From Haplosporangium gracile (lineage: Eukaryota; Mortierellomycota; Mortierellomycetes; Mortierellales; Mortierellaceae), in the NCBI GenBank assembly GCA_015499985.1, contig JAAAUF010000900.1:1-16616 (forward strand): a DNA stretch of 16,616 bases. Reading direction: 5' to 3'. Shown here one piece after another: positions 1 through 9,900 of this stretch (within the stretch, counting starts at the first letter, position 1; the number at the start of each line of letters is the position of its first letter). The translations under genes were made by a program, and so were the position numbers. A model generated the notes under the pieces. It did no database searches. It was not told the origin of the DNA and worked only from the letters and a program-made list of their open reading frames with translations.

Positions 1-191
1 TTGTGTTTGCGAAATACGTCGAGGGTCGTAGGTTTGTGCGTTCGCATTTTCGTATAAGAAGGACTGCGTAGTTGACAGAAAAATATCAAATGCGCAAACG
101 AGCGGCGGATTTATTTTGGATCTGGCCGTAGTTTGACGACCCCTATTCTCTCTGAAATTTTCGAGTGCGCGGCTGTGATCAAACCCCTCAG

Positions 192-1483
192 TTCGCTGAC
201 GGTGCGGTTGCTCGGGGCAATATCCTTGTTGGACTGACGGTTCGCACAGCGGCGTCAGGCAACACCTTTACAAGGCCCCCGATAGTCAAGATCTTCTCCC
301 TCAAAACGATTTGGAAAGCATGAGCAAAGGCTACATCTCGCTCCTGGGAACATCCGACCCTCTTGACCCTGCTGACTACCCTAAGATGACCGACTGTGGA
401 TCTGAGAACGTGTCCACCATTGGAGACGGAAAGCTTCTGTACACTGTGAGTCAGCTGGCAACCTGCCTTATGCAAATAAGACACTCCTTTTCTTCCATAA
501 TAACTTATGTTTGCTTTTTGTTGTTGCCCCTGTTTGCATTGAGCCACGTATATGATACCAACGAACAAAATCTGCTGGAACATTGTGGTTCAGCTTGGAC
601 GTGACAAGACAAGCGAAAAGGATGCTAAGGCACTGAATTGGGACATACAGGATAACAGCGAGATGATGAACGGCATTTGCCATTTCAAAATGACCTACGA
701 CACTCTAAATGACCTTGTAGATGTCAATCCTATGGAACGTGTCCCCAAGGTCTACTTCGAGGACAAGCTGTTTGAAGCTTGAAACCATGACAGGACTATC
801 CTCAATGGCGGTGGTAAGTTCACCTTTCTCTTCACCCGTTTCCGGGCTCGAAAAGATCCGACGCCCTTGTCAACGTCGTACCATTTTCCTCTTTTTCTCG
901 CGGACAATTTAACCAGAGGCGTACAAAGCGAGAGTCTCGATCGTGGAAAAGCGTGCGCCATACGACCGTTTTTCTGACTCAATTCTAACTACCACCCGTA
1001 TTTTCCTCATCTAGCTTCTACCCAAGCACGGGCACCGGCGCCCCCAATGCTATGTAGGGCGCTATCATTTTGGCCAACCGTCTCATTGATATCGAGCAGA
1101 ACAGTTTCGAAAACGTCAAGGCGGCTCTAGTCGACCACAAGGTGGAATGCTTCACTGCCATCAAGGAATTATACTCACAGACGTATCTGAGTGCGAATAT
1201 TTTTTTTTACTTTCGCTCCCCATGCAAAAATGTCTGCATTAGCCGCCCACCTATTTTTTTGATGTATGAACGCGCTGTAGACGGTCTGGGAGAGGGTGAT
1301 GAGGAACAGTGTATTCAATCGGATCTCCAAATCGATGCAACGCGCACAGATCGTCAAGGTCTCCGCTTACAGACCCCAAATCAACTTTTTGGTCCCAGAC
1401 GCCTACGCGGTGGAACAGTAGAAGCCATTCCTCAGAAGCCTATTAAGCGTGAGCAGGAGAAAGTTGTAACAATATCGTTATAG
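192..1483 (+). pseudogene. Decayed FAD-dependent monooxygenase (PHBH-like), C-terminal part
   Basis: Pieces of one protein can be read in order across three frames. From about 192 comes GAVARGNILVG. After a one-base loss near 233-236 the frame from 236 gives DGSHSGVRQHLYKAPD, then KGYISLLGTSDPLDPADYP, up to a GTGAGT donor at 446. From about 558 comes NKICWNIVVQLG and then ERVPKVYFEDKLFEA, where TGA (780-782) replaces an expected Trp codon. A plausible intron runs 814-1014 (GTAAGT to CTAG). After it there is an extra base near 1015-1020, then GTGAPNAM followed by TAG (1055-1057) where the family has Gln, then GAIILANRL. The end drifts again: WERVMRNSVFNRISKSMQ from 1287, AYRPQINFLVP, then IPQKP and the stop at 1483. 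DG near the start and GD...GTG-NAMQ-A-LAN are FAD-binding segments of class A flavin monooxygenases. The GD aspartate is lost (GG here). No intact N-terminal Rossmann GxGxxG segment is seen. A functional spliced form is unlikely. Confidence 0.8.
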
Positions 1484-1521
1484 AGAATGAGGAAAAAAAC
1501 AAGCAACATACACGTGGGCAG

Positions 1522-1542
1522 AATAAAAATAAATGGTTTATT
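1522..1542. other. Convergent poly(A)-signal motifs
   Basis: AATAAA lies at 1522-1527 on the plus strand, about 40 nt after the monooxygenase relic. AATAAA on the minus strand (1537-1542) overlaps the F-box stop codon. The two 3' ends therefore face each other within about 60 bp. The motifs are seen directly; their use as cleavage signals is inferred. Confidence 0.4.
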
Positions 1543-3803
1543 TATCTGAAAGGGTAGGATTGTGCGGCAACGCACTTGAACTCGATCCGGGGCCGAATGG
1601 TTCGAACCCACTTCACAATCGTGTCGTTTTCATCCAACTGGCGGCGAGGATGATTTCGAAACTCCAAATACTCGAGCTCTGGACAGCATTGCCACCGCTG
1701 CTTGGCCCGATTCAGAAACATGGCGCCAATATCCTGGAGATGGCCCAGACCTCTCATGTCCACTCCTGACATCATATAATCTGGGCTACCGTCGTCCTCC
1801 GCGGTAAGAGAGGATGTTGGACTTGCCATCGCGAAAGGTTTCTTTTTCTTTTTAAAGAATGTGGACTGGTCAGCCTCCTCTGCGTCAGAGTCTGTCTCCG
1901 TATCGCTCCCCTTGCTCTTTTGTTCCCGATATCGATGATTGCGAGACAAGACTTCCTTGATTGTCGGCTTTAGATGCTTCTGACGACCCTTCAGTGGCTG
2001 GTCCTGAGAGAGTAAAGTCGATTGGAAGGGCGTCCGCGAGTAAATGGTCCGATCTTCGACAGTGACAAACCGCTCCAACAGTCTCTTCTTCTCAACATTC
2101 CGTGCCGGGTCCATATCCAGAGCCAGCCAGTCCAAATCATCTCTCTTCAGATCCTCCCTAGTTTCTGTAATCACCACCGCTCGCCTCAACTCCTGTAATT
2201 TCGACAGCAATGAGACACCGCCCTCGAGGCTCAACAACAAACCTGCGCTCGAGATCCACAAATCCTGGAGATGAGGACAGGTCTTGCTAATATATCCATA
2301 GATCATCCTCGAGCCCTCGTAACTGTCGAAACTCCTGTCACCATCGCGTCCAGCTCCAAAACTCAAATGAAGCGTCTTCAGGTTGCTTGTCGTCCACACT
2401 CGAGCTTGCAGCTGCTCCTGATGCTCGCCTCCAAAAGAATAAGACGTCGATGGCAATGATTTATCGTCATCCCTCCTCCGACGATACCGCCCTTCCTCGT
2501 TCAAGACACCTTCGACATCCAACCAGGCAATCGACACCTGAATCCCGGGAGCGCGCAGGTGTTGCAGATGAACCGCCCCACAAAGATACTGATGCAGCGC
2601 TCTCCCGACAATCTCCTGGTTTAAATGACCCGTAATCTCAAGACTCGTCATCCGGTCGGCAAACGTACAAGTCCTGAATGCCTCCAGTGTCTGGGATGAT
2701 ATGTCAAAGCTAGGTGTGACCCAGTGTGTGAGGATGGGGAACTTTTGCAAGACCTGGACCAGCTCTGCGCTCTTAATCTTGGAGGGCTTATTCATTGAAA
2801 TAGAGAGTCGGGTGATATATGGGCTGACGGTCGCTATCCTCTCGATGCCTGCCATGTTAGACCAAGAGACGAGATCCTGCTTCCTGAGCGGTGTACTATT
2901 GGTGTATGGTACCAATGGCGATGACGATGATGGAGACGGAAGGTGTTGGATATAAGTCTGAGCTACTGGAGCAGATGCCGTTGTTGATGATGTCCCGCTT
3001 ATGAGTCTTGTCAGCGCCAGATCCATCAGAGCCGGAGCAACACGCAAAAGTCGCAACAAGCACTCAATCTCGATCCCGATCCCCTCCAAAGACAATGAAA
3101 TAAGCGGTATACGATCCGGCAAAGAAGGTGGTTGTGGATGATCCGAATCACTCGTGTCTGCAAGTCGGTAGTAGGAAGTAATGCCTTGGCTAATCTTGAG
3201 ATGAAGGAGTCTCGGACAGAGAAGCAGGATCCTGTCCAGAGGAAAGAACTCTGCAAAGTGCATCTGTTTGAGCCGAAGGTTGGTCAACTGGAATCCTGTG
3301 ATGGTGAGCAGAGGTAGGATGTCGGTTTGATAGTCCATATAATAAAGGATCTGGACGTCGACGACTCGTAGCTCGTTCCGTTGCGCAAGATCGTCCAATT
3401 GTTTCATGAACGCCTGGTGATGAAGAGGTCCGAGCCGAGGGGGTCCCAATCTGCCCCAGTAAGGGTCAGCAACAGGAGGGTTGATGACAAGAACATGCGC
3501 ACCTTGAATACTGTCAATCGCCTTTTGGTCAAACATGTTCCTGTCCTTGTTGAGCGGGTCGAGTTGGGCTTGGTTGGCTGGGTCGAGGATAATCGTTGCA
3601 GGTCGGACCAAGAGAGAGAGAGCGACTGTGTGCCAGAGACGACAGACGAGGGAGGCTGTGAGACGGAGGGACCGTTGGCTCAGGAATGAGAGGATATGTT
3701 CGACCAACTCTGGGACCTGGGTGACCTTGGCGTAGTTGTGGTCGAAGACCTTAGGTGCCCGCGCCTTTTTCTTCTTCTTGGCTTTTTGAGCTGGCTGTGA
3801 CAT
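1542..3803 (-). CDS. F-box protein with leucine-rich-repeat-like C-terminal region
   Basis: A single uninterrupted frame encodes 753 residues. The frame stays open upstream to another Met at 3929, but those 42 extra residues are a Phe/Ser/Pro-rich translation of a pyrimidine-rich leader. I therefore take the second Met (MSQPAQKAKKKKK), which has G at -3. A lysine run at residues 9-13 could be a nuclear signal. Residues about 30-70 match the F-box pattern: VPELVEHILSFLSQ, then LVCRLWHTVAL. The rest is rich in irregularly spaced LxxLxL strands, as in F-box/LRR proteins of early-diverging fungi. Near the C-terminus is an acidic patch (SDTETDSDAEEAD, from about residue 633), then KKKKK (651-655), then a final PELEYLEF repeat-like strand. 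F-box proteins bind Skp1 and bring substrates to SCF ubiquitin ligases; the substrate here is unknown. The gene has no intron and shows no breaks. Its 3' end converges on the monooxygenase relic. Confidence 0.88.
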   Translation of the reverse strand: MSQPAQKAKKKKKARAPKVFDHNYAKVTQVPELVEHILSFLSQRSLRLTASLVCRLWHTVALSLLVRPATIILDPANQAQLDPLNKDRNMFDQKAIDSIQGAHVLVINPPVADPYWGRLGPPRLGPLHHQAFMKQLDDLAQRNELRVVDVQILYYMDYQTDILPLLTITGFQLTNLRLKQMHFAEFFPLDRILLLCPRLLHLKISQGITSYYRLADTSDSDHPQPPSLPDRIPLISLSLEGIGIEIECLLRLLRVAPALMDLALTRLISGTSSTTASAPVAQTYIQHLPSPSSSSPLVPYTNSTPLRKQDLVSWSNMAGIERIATVSPYITRLSISMNKPSKIKSAELVQVLQKFPILTHWVTPSFDISSQTLEAFRTCTFADRMTSLEITGHLNQEIVGRALHQYLCGAVHLQHLRAPGIQVSIAWLDVEGVLNEEGRYRRRRDDDKSLPSTSYSFGGEHQEQLQARVWTTSNLKTLHLSFGAGRDGDRSFDSYEGSRMIYGYISKTCPHLQDLWISSAGLLLSLEGGVSLLSKLQELRRAVVITETREDLKRDDLDWLALDMDPARNVEKKRLLERFVTVEDRTIYSRTPFQSTLLSQDQPLKGRQKHLKPTIKEVLSRNHRYREQKSKGSDTETDSDAEEADQSTFFKKKKKPFAMASPTSSLTAEDDGSPDYMMSGVDMRGLGHLQDIGAMFLNRAKQRWQCCPELEYLEFRNHPRRQLDENDTIVKWVRTIRPRIEFKCVAAQSYPFR

Positions 3804-3930
3804 TCCTGATGTTGTTGATGATTTGTGAATGAAGGAAGATGAGGAAAAGAAAGTAAGTGAGAGAAGAGGGGATGGATAGGGGTGAGAGGGAAGAGGAATG
3901 AAGAAAAAAAAAAAGGGATGGGTGATCAAA
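3804..3930 (-). promoter_or_regulatory. Pyrimidine-rich 5' leader of the F-box gene
   Basis: Read on the minus strand this stretch is mostly C and T, with runs such as TTTTTTTTTTCTTC, directly upstream of the chosen start. Pyrimidine-rich tracts just before start codons are common in fungal leaders. No TATA box is clear. The in-frame Met at 3929 lies inside this tract and is not favoured as the start. Confidence 0.45.
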
Positions 3931-4400
3931 TAAGAAAGAAAAGAAGTGGCGTTATGCCTGTTGGAGTCAAAAGAACAGGCTCAAGATTATTTTTTTTTAT
4001 TCGATTAACTGCGGCCATGCTCTTTTGGTGCGATCGATCAAAAAAGGCAAAAAACCGGTCAATTGGATTTATTCTTGAAAGTCGCTTAGACAGGCAGACA
4101 AATGATGGAGCATGTTTGATACAAGTGCACACCCCTCACATGGCCATGGTTTGATCAAACAAGGGACGCCATTCTCGGATACCGTGTGACATTGAGGGTT
4201 GTACAGTGAGATTCCACCGTGTGTGCGATCTCGATCGACATCTGCAGACCTATTATCAAAACGACAATGTCATGATACCCCCCGTATAGTCGATCGACTC
4301 TTTTAAGGGTGGTGAGTAGTGTTTGCTATGCATTTTGCGGCTGAATAGTTTGGACGATGATATGCAGTTGCTCATGCTACTTTTTCTTTTTAATAATTAG
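3931..4400. other. Intergenic stretch, no gene seen
   Basis: Only short ORFs without recognisable protein character occur here. There are small palindromes (GTTTGATCAAAC at 4150-4161 and several CGATCGA copies). The last 20 bases (TTTTTCTTTTTAATAATTAG ending at 4400) look like the end of an intron, so upstream exons of the next relic could lie here, but I could not recognise any. Confidence 0.4.
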
Positions 4401-5632
4401 CATTCCTTGTCACAGTAAGCTACAAGTCCTTCACAACAGACAGCAATGACTTTGCCCTGGAGCAAAAGCCTCATTTTCTTTGGAGCGGGTACTAGGCTCG
4501 ACAAGGGGATAGTTGTGGTATGTGTGGACATTTACGTAAAGATACCATTTCACTTATTGTATTTTTGTCCGCATATGACCTTTTTACTAAGTCAACGCTC
4601 GTAACTGTTTCTATAGATGGAGGACGGAAAGATGGCCGCACCATTCGCCTTTCCCCAAAGATGTTCACCGACCAGCAGACTTCCGCTTTCCTCCATATCG
4701 TCAACAGTGGATACACCATTTGGCCTGGAAAAGAAAGAAGAATCGAGGTTTTTCTGGACCGAGAAGCTGAACGATCCGCAGGACATGTTTCTCGGATATC
4801 GCGGCTGGAGGTCCAAATATCAATGGCGAACCGAAGGAAAGCTCGATGGTAACAGGATTCCCGATCGGCGGCAGGTGTCTTTTGCTTGCATCAAAGAAGA
4901 ACGATGGATTTTTTTAATGGACTAGCGCGGATGGCGTACGACAACCAAGAATCCTCTCAGCATTTTTTTTTTATTCAATAATCGACTATTTTTCAAAATC
5001 AGATCATGATATGACCCTTGTGTCAATACTCATTACCGTTTGAGAAAATGGAGGGCATATCGAACGAGTTTTCAACAACGATGTCTATCGTCCAGAGAAC
5101 TGTATTGTGACTGAAGTAGTGCTCCTAATCGAATCCATTCGAATTGACTATGTTTGCATTGGGTTTGTGCGCAATCGAATCGAATTTCATAGATTTCCAA
5201 GAATTTGATTCGATTGCGCACAAACCCAATGCAAGACATAGTCATTTCGAATGGATTCGATTAGGAGCACTAGATTGAAGGGTCGCTAAACTACGCCAAC
5301 GGCTCCAAGCGTTTCAAGATTTAACTGGATATCCTGTTGTCAAGTCTGAAAGAGAGTACGGGTTCAAGATCCTGTGAAAGCAGGTTTACCACCAGGAAGA
5401 GAAGACTAAAAGTCCTTACCAATTCTCAGTAAGTGTTTGCTGATTTAATCAGAATTTTTGGTGGCGGGATATTTTTGAAACAAACCACACCATCTGGGAG
5501 CCAACAAACAGTCAATCTATTTTTTGTCCCTTTCATATGCTACAGATATTTCAAAACATGGAAAGAGCCTCCCAACCGCTCGTTACGCAAAAAGTGAAAA
5601 AGGTCATCTATGTTTTTTTTAATCACACCTGA
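4401..5632 (+). pseudogene. Broken spliced gene of unknown family, split by a MITE
   Basis: I do not recognise the family. Coding-like pieces with the C-ending codons typical of fungal genes line up in order. After a possible acceptor at 4400 comes SYKSFTTDSNDFALEQKP (4418 on), with TAG at 4493-4495. A good intron follows, 4518-4616 (GTATGT ... TACTAAG ... CTATAG). Then GRTIRLSPKMFTDQQTSAFL continues in frame. Near 4725-4740 the coding signal jumps frame to WTEKLNDPQDMFLGYRGW and runs to TAG at 4923. From 5047 comes ERVFNNDVYRPENCIVTE, interrupted at 5117 by the palindromic element. Coding resumes at 5279 with RVAKLRQRLQAFQDLTGYPV, then SEREYGFKIL, TGA at 5375, and HQEEKTKSPYQFS. An intron at 5429-5545 (GTAAGT to CTACAG) joins in phase 0 to NMERASQPLVTQKVKKVIY, ending at TGA 5630. 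Stops, a frameshift and the insertion argue against function. The two halves may or may not be one gene. Confidence 0.5.
5117..5272. mobile_element. 156-bp palindromic MITE (foldback) with TA ends
   Basis: The two arms, about 5117-5186 and 5203-5272, are inverted copies differing at only a few positions. Each starts TAGTGCTCCTAATCGAATCC read inward. A loop of roughly 15 nt separates them. TA at both outer edges fits the TA target duplication of Tc1/mariner-type elements, but TA is self-complementary, so it could equally belong to the repeat. There is no coding capacity, so it would be non-autonomous. It sits inside coding-like sequence of the flanking relic gene, and removing 154 bases (leaving one TA) brings the two flanking frames into register. 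Confidence 0.75.
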
Positions 5633-6033
5633 TGAGATTGGCTGCAGTCGACAGGGTAATTCAAATATCTCGATCGAACTGTACCCCCCTCCTCCCCCCC
5701 CCCGCCGTGTCTAGAAATCTGCAGCACCTTTAATGCAAGAAATGGACCCAGGGCCAGAAGAGGCCAGAAATGCCACGAAATATTTTTGCGATAGAAATTG
5801 AAGATAAAATTTGATCGTCATCTTCTGTTCATCAGCTCTCATCAGAAACAAGACCCATTTTTTGTCAGATCAAGACCCAAATCCAAAGTACTCTTAGGAA
5901 AAAACGCATTGAGGAGTGTCAAGCCCAGAGCCTTTGTGTGGTCACACAAAAAGTATATGCAATAGGATTCAGTTAGCTCGCCCATTCATCCGCGTTCATC
6001 CCCTTGCTGTCGCGGATCTAGGGCTTCTCACGA
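5633..6033. other. Intergenic stretch, no gene seen
   Basis: It holds a C-rich tract (5684-5703) and an 18-bp palindrome (TTTGTGTG-GT-CACACAAA, 5933-5950). No ORF with protein-like composition was found on either strand. Confidence 0.4.
5684..5703. repeat. C-rich tract (C6-T-CC-T-C10)
   Basis: Nearly pure C on the plus strand, interrupted by two T. The complementary G-rich strand has potential to form a G-quadruplex-like structure. It may also be prone to length change in sequencing. Confidence 0.8.
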
Positions 6034-6192
6034 ATATTCGACATTCGACATTCGATTCGATTTTTCCGAAGGCGGATAAAAGTCCTATTCGTTTCGCCTT
6101 TCATTCGACGCAGTGGACATCCGATTCGATAGCGGCCGGATGCGACTTTTATTTCATTCGAAATCTATTCGATTCGAGATCTATTTGATTTG
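6034..6192. repeat. ATTCGA-rich degenerate repeat, left block
   Basis: ATTCGA and close variants recur many times (for example ATTCGACATTCGACATTCGA at the start and CTATTCGATTCGAGATCTATT near the end). The same hexamer on the other strand (TCGAAT) fills 6372-6550, so the two blocks form a loose inverted pair around about 180 bp of ordinary sequence. The MITE at 5117-5272 also contains AATCGAATCGAA, which hints at a shared origin. Confidence 0.65.
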
Positions 6193-6371
6193 ACATCTAC
6201 TCAATTCATCTACTGCTTGCTTCCACCTTTGCTCTCCTTGCCCCTACCTAAGACGTCAAAAGCTTCCACCCGCGCTAGCACCACCAAAAATAGTTGAACA
6301 CATATCTCCCATAAAAAAAAATAAAATGCGGTACAAGGCTATGTACAGTAAGAAAGAATACCGGACGAAAG

Positions 6372-6550
6372 GTCGAATAGAATACAAGTCGAACCGAACA
6401 AAAGTCGAATCGAATAAAAGTCAAATGGAGTAAAAGCTAAATCGAATGCAGCTCGAATAATAAAATCAAAAGAAGATAGATATTGAATCGAATAGATATT
6501 GAATCGAATAGATATCGAATCGAAAAAAGGTCGAATCGAAGGCAGTCGAT
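6372..6550. repeat. TCGAAT-rich degenerate repeat, right block
   Basis: TCGAAT, TCGAAC and TCAAAT variants occur every 8 to 16 bases, often separated by A-rich spacers (AAAAGTCGAATCGAATAAAAG). Orientation is opposite to the block at 6034-6192. A three-copy 16-bp tandem lies inside it at 6479-6526. The minus-strand ORF through this block reads FDSI/FYSIR repeats and is a by-product of the repeat, not a gene. Confidence 0.7.
6479..6526. repeat. 16-bp tandem repeat, three copies
   Basis: GATATTGAATCGAATA occurs twice exactly (6479-6494 and 6495-6510), followed by a third diverged copy, GATATCGAATCGAAAA (6511-6526). Confidence 0.85.
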
Positions 6551-6918
6551 ATGCCAAAGAAAAAAAAATAGAATCAAATACGATTAAGAAACCTTTGTCG
6601 TAAGCCCTCACACTTATAAAAAAGAAAGCGGTGGATGAACTGTGTCGCCCTCATTCTTTTTCATCACTATTGTTGATTTGTACCTGAACTGAAAGATCAG
6701 TCGCGCAAAAAAGAGGCGCTAGATAACATTTTATTCATTCTCATTCAGTGCTCTTAGTATTGCTGCCTTGCCGTTTTCATGGAGTTTGTCTTTTACTTAG
6801 ACAGATCCTACCACTTGAGTTGAATCTCTGTATTTATGCATTAACATGTAACTCACAACTTTTTTTTCAAAAGCGACAACCGGAGCAGAGGGTAATGGAT
6901 ATCGTAAATAATGTACAA
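6551..6918. other. Intergenic stretch downstream of the ABC gene, no gene seen
   Basis: AT-rich sequence without a credible ORF. It is bounded by the TCGAAT repeat on the left and the transporter's poly(A) motif on the right. Confidence 0.4.
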
Positions 6919-6924
6919 TTTATT
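6919..6924 (-). other. Probable poly(A) signal of the PDR transporter
   Basis: AATAAA on the minus strand lies about 70 nt beyond the transporter stop codon in a T/A-rich 3' region, a usual distance for a fungal 3' UTR. Confidence 0.5.
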
Positions 6925-6992
6925 TTTTGTTCTATTTTTTTCTTCTAATGTGTAAGTGGGACAAAAAAAGGTATCGAAGCTTGTAATCGCTT

Positions 6993-9900
6993 TTAGCGGC
7001 GATCAAAGCGAACAAAGCGGATAGCGACGAAAACCATGATGATGTTGAAGCAGATGTAGAGGCAGAGGATGCCCAAGTTTCTCCAGCGGTTATCAAAGTC
7101 CATGGAAAGGGGCGTGTAGAAGTCTTGGCCGACCTTGTACTGGCAGTACTGGCAAAAATCGGTAGCGTTGAGGTTGTTGATGTAACCAGTGGCCTTCTCC
7201 ATGAAGGCAGACGCGTACTGACCACAGGTCTGGCCGGGAGGGGGGAAGAATTTCGAGAACTCGTCGTTCTTGCAGATGACAGGGACGTTGTGCAATTGAA
7301 CGGTGGTGATGGCCTCGACGACGTAGTGGTAGGGGTCGAGCCAGTACATCCAGGAGGACCAGAACTTGGGCATCAATTCCTTGGAGATCATGACACCACA
7401 GAACAGGTTGAGGCTCGAGAAGACAAAGGGGTTCATCAAGGCGGCAACTTGGGGTGCGGGCGTCAAGGCGGCGATGAGTTGAGCAATGGTCACAGCGAAA
7501 ATACAGAAGAGGACGACCATCAACCAGGTAAAGAAGGTTAAGATCGAGTCCGAGACAAAGCCGACGGTCCAGTAGAAGATGACAAAGAAGATGGTGGCGG
7601 AGAGGACGATATAAGGAATCTCAATGGCAACGATCGAGACGGCGAAGGGTTTCCAACCGTAGTACTTGCCGGCAAACTCCCGGTAGAACCATTGACGTTG
7701 CATCATGTACTGGGGCTGGGTCATGTTCACGAGCAAGGCCGCAAGGACTGATTTTTGTTTAAAGTAAAGAAGAGAAAGGAAAAAATATGTGAGTGAAAAG
7801 CGCGTAGAAAACCATAGATTTGGACATGTACAATTTTTTCTAGAAATTTAAACTTACCCATGATTTGGAAGATGACAAAGACACGTGACTGCAGATCGAC
7901 AGTGGACGAGCCAAGCTTGAAGAACGAGAATCCGTTGAGGAGGGCAAAGATAACCATGAGGAAGATACGACCAAAGTTGTACTGGGGTAGACGCCAGTAG
8001 GACATGGCCATGCGACGGAAGACATACTTGAGCTGGGTCATCGTGTTGGTGGCGTACTCGAGATCCTCGCTGGCAGAGGGAGTGGCAATAGCTCCAGCAG
8101 GGCGACGAGTAGCCTGAATATCCTTGAGCAGCTGGTCCTTCTCGGGCGACTTGTTCCAGATCGAAGGCCAATCAAGGTTGGAATGACGGGCGTTGACAAC
8201 ATCGAGAATGTATTCGGCAGGGTTGGCATCGGAGGCGCAATTGGGGGCGCCGTTCTTCTGGAAGTAGTCGATCAATTTCATAGAGTCATGGCCGAGCTCA
8301 CCGAAAAAGACAGTGTGACCGCCCTTGGCAAGGAGCAAGAGATCGTCAAAGAAGGCAAACAATTGGGACGAGGGCTGATGGATGGTGCAGAGAATGGCCT
8401 GGCCCTGATCGGTCAACTTGCGCATGAAGCGCATGATGTTGTACGAGGCCTGGGCATCCAAACCAGAGGTAGGCTCGTCGAGGAAGAGCAACTTGGGCTT
8501 AGCAACGAGTTCGACTCCGATGGTAAGACGCTTGCGCTCCTCGACCGAGATACCGAGACCAGACTCGGTGGTACCAATCAAAGCATCGGCAATGTCCTGC
8601 ATCTCGAGAATGTTGATAATCTCCTCGACATAGGCATCTTTCTCGGCCTCAGAGACGTGGGCAGGCTGGCGGAGGCGAGCAGAGAACTGGAGAGACTCGC
8701 GGACAGTGCACTCGGGAACGTGGACATCCAACTGCTCGCAATATCCGGTGGTGCGCTGGAAGTCGCGACGAAGGGGCTCACCATCGACCTCGATCTGACC
8801 AGTGATGGTACCAATGTTCTTGCGCTGGGCGAGGACATCCAAGAGAGTGGTCTTTCCAGCACCGGACGAACCCATCAAGGCAGTCATGGTACCGGGCTTG
8901 ACGAGACCAGCAATTCCGTTCAACAGCTGCTTCTTGCCCGAAGCATCAGCTTTGTAAGGGACGATATAATCGAGGTTCTCCCAGGCAAAGATGGATCCCT
9001 TGGCCATCTCGAGCTCAATGCCAGAGTTGCTGTTCTTGGCAGGACCAGCGGCAGTGACAGTCGAGATAGAGGCAGCAGGGCGAGACTCTTCATCCTCGGC
9101 GTTCTTTCTGACGATGACGGTTCCCTTCTTGAAGACGTTAGTAGAGAAACCACCCTTGCCAAACTCAATGTTCTCGAGGGCGTAGCAGGTGATGCAGACA
9201 AAGAGGAGCCAGAAAAGGACAATCGCCAAGATGTCATACCAGAGCTCATCAGTGTTGTAGCGGTAGGCGGCATAGAGGTAATCGGAACCATCGACAGAAG
9301 TATGGCCGGGCTTGGCACCAGCAAGACCGCAGACCTGGTACTGAGTTTGGGTGTATCCAGGACCGTGGGGGATCATGCCGAATCCGTTGCAGTCGAAGCT
9401 GAGTCCTCTCATTTCGTTAGAGATAAGGGCTTTGAAAGCGTAGGCGAGAGGGTTGATCCAGAAGATCCAAATGAACCAGGGGTGCATCGCTTGGTAAGGA
9501 ATCATATAACCGGAGTACAAGATCAAGGCCAAGAGGATAAGACCCGAATTGCGGGAGGCGGCATCGAATGTGGCACTAACAGCGGCCCACTATAAGGGGT
9601 GGAAGAAGAGAAGTTCAAATAGGTCAGCACATGTTGTTTTTTTCCTGTCAAGAAACAAATGAAACGCATATACAGAGAAAAAAAAGGGCCGAGATATCTT
9701 ACCATGCGGAAGAAGGCGGTCATGCAGAGAGCAGTCAGGAACAGGATGAGACAGAAAAGGAACCACTTGCCAGCCTCGAGTTGCAAGCCAGCCATAAAGT
9801 AGAGGACGACGGAGAAGAGGAGAATCTGGGCAATGATCAGAGGGATATCGACACAGATTTGGGCAATGGCAAAGGCAGAAGGACGGTACATGGCAAAGTT

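Noticed and set aside
1..120. Loose inverted similarity (GTTTGTGCGTTCGCATTTT against AAAATATCAAATGCGCAAAC)
   Set aside because: Too many mismatches to call a terminal inverted repeat, and no target duplication is visible at the window edge.
3804..3929. N-terminal extension of the F-box protein from the upstream Met
   Set aside because: It translates a pyrimidine-rich leader into Phe/Ser/Pro low complexity. The downstream Met begins protein-like sequence and has a better context.
6339..6611. 90-codon minus-strand ORF rich in FDSI repeats
   Set aside because: It is a translation of the TCGAAT repeat block, not a protein gene.
8183..9595. 470-codon plus-strand ORF opposite the transporter
   Set aside because: It is fully antisense to exon 4 of the PDR gene, including an intron boundary, has no family motif, and is explained by the biased third-codon positions of the real gene.
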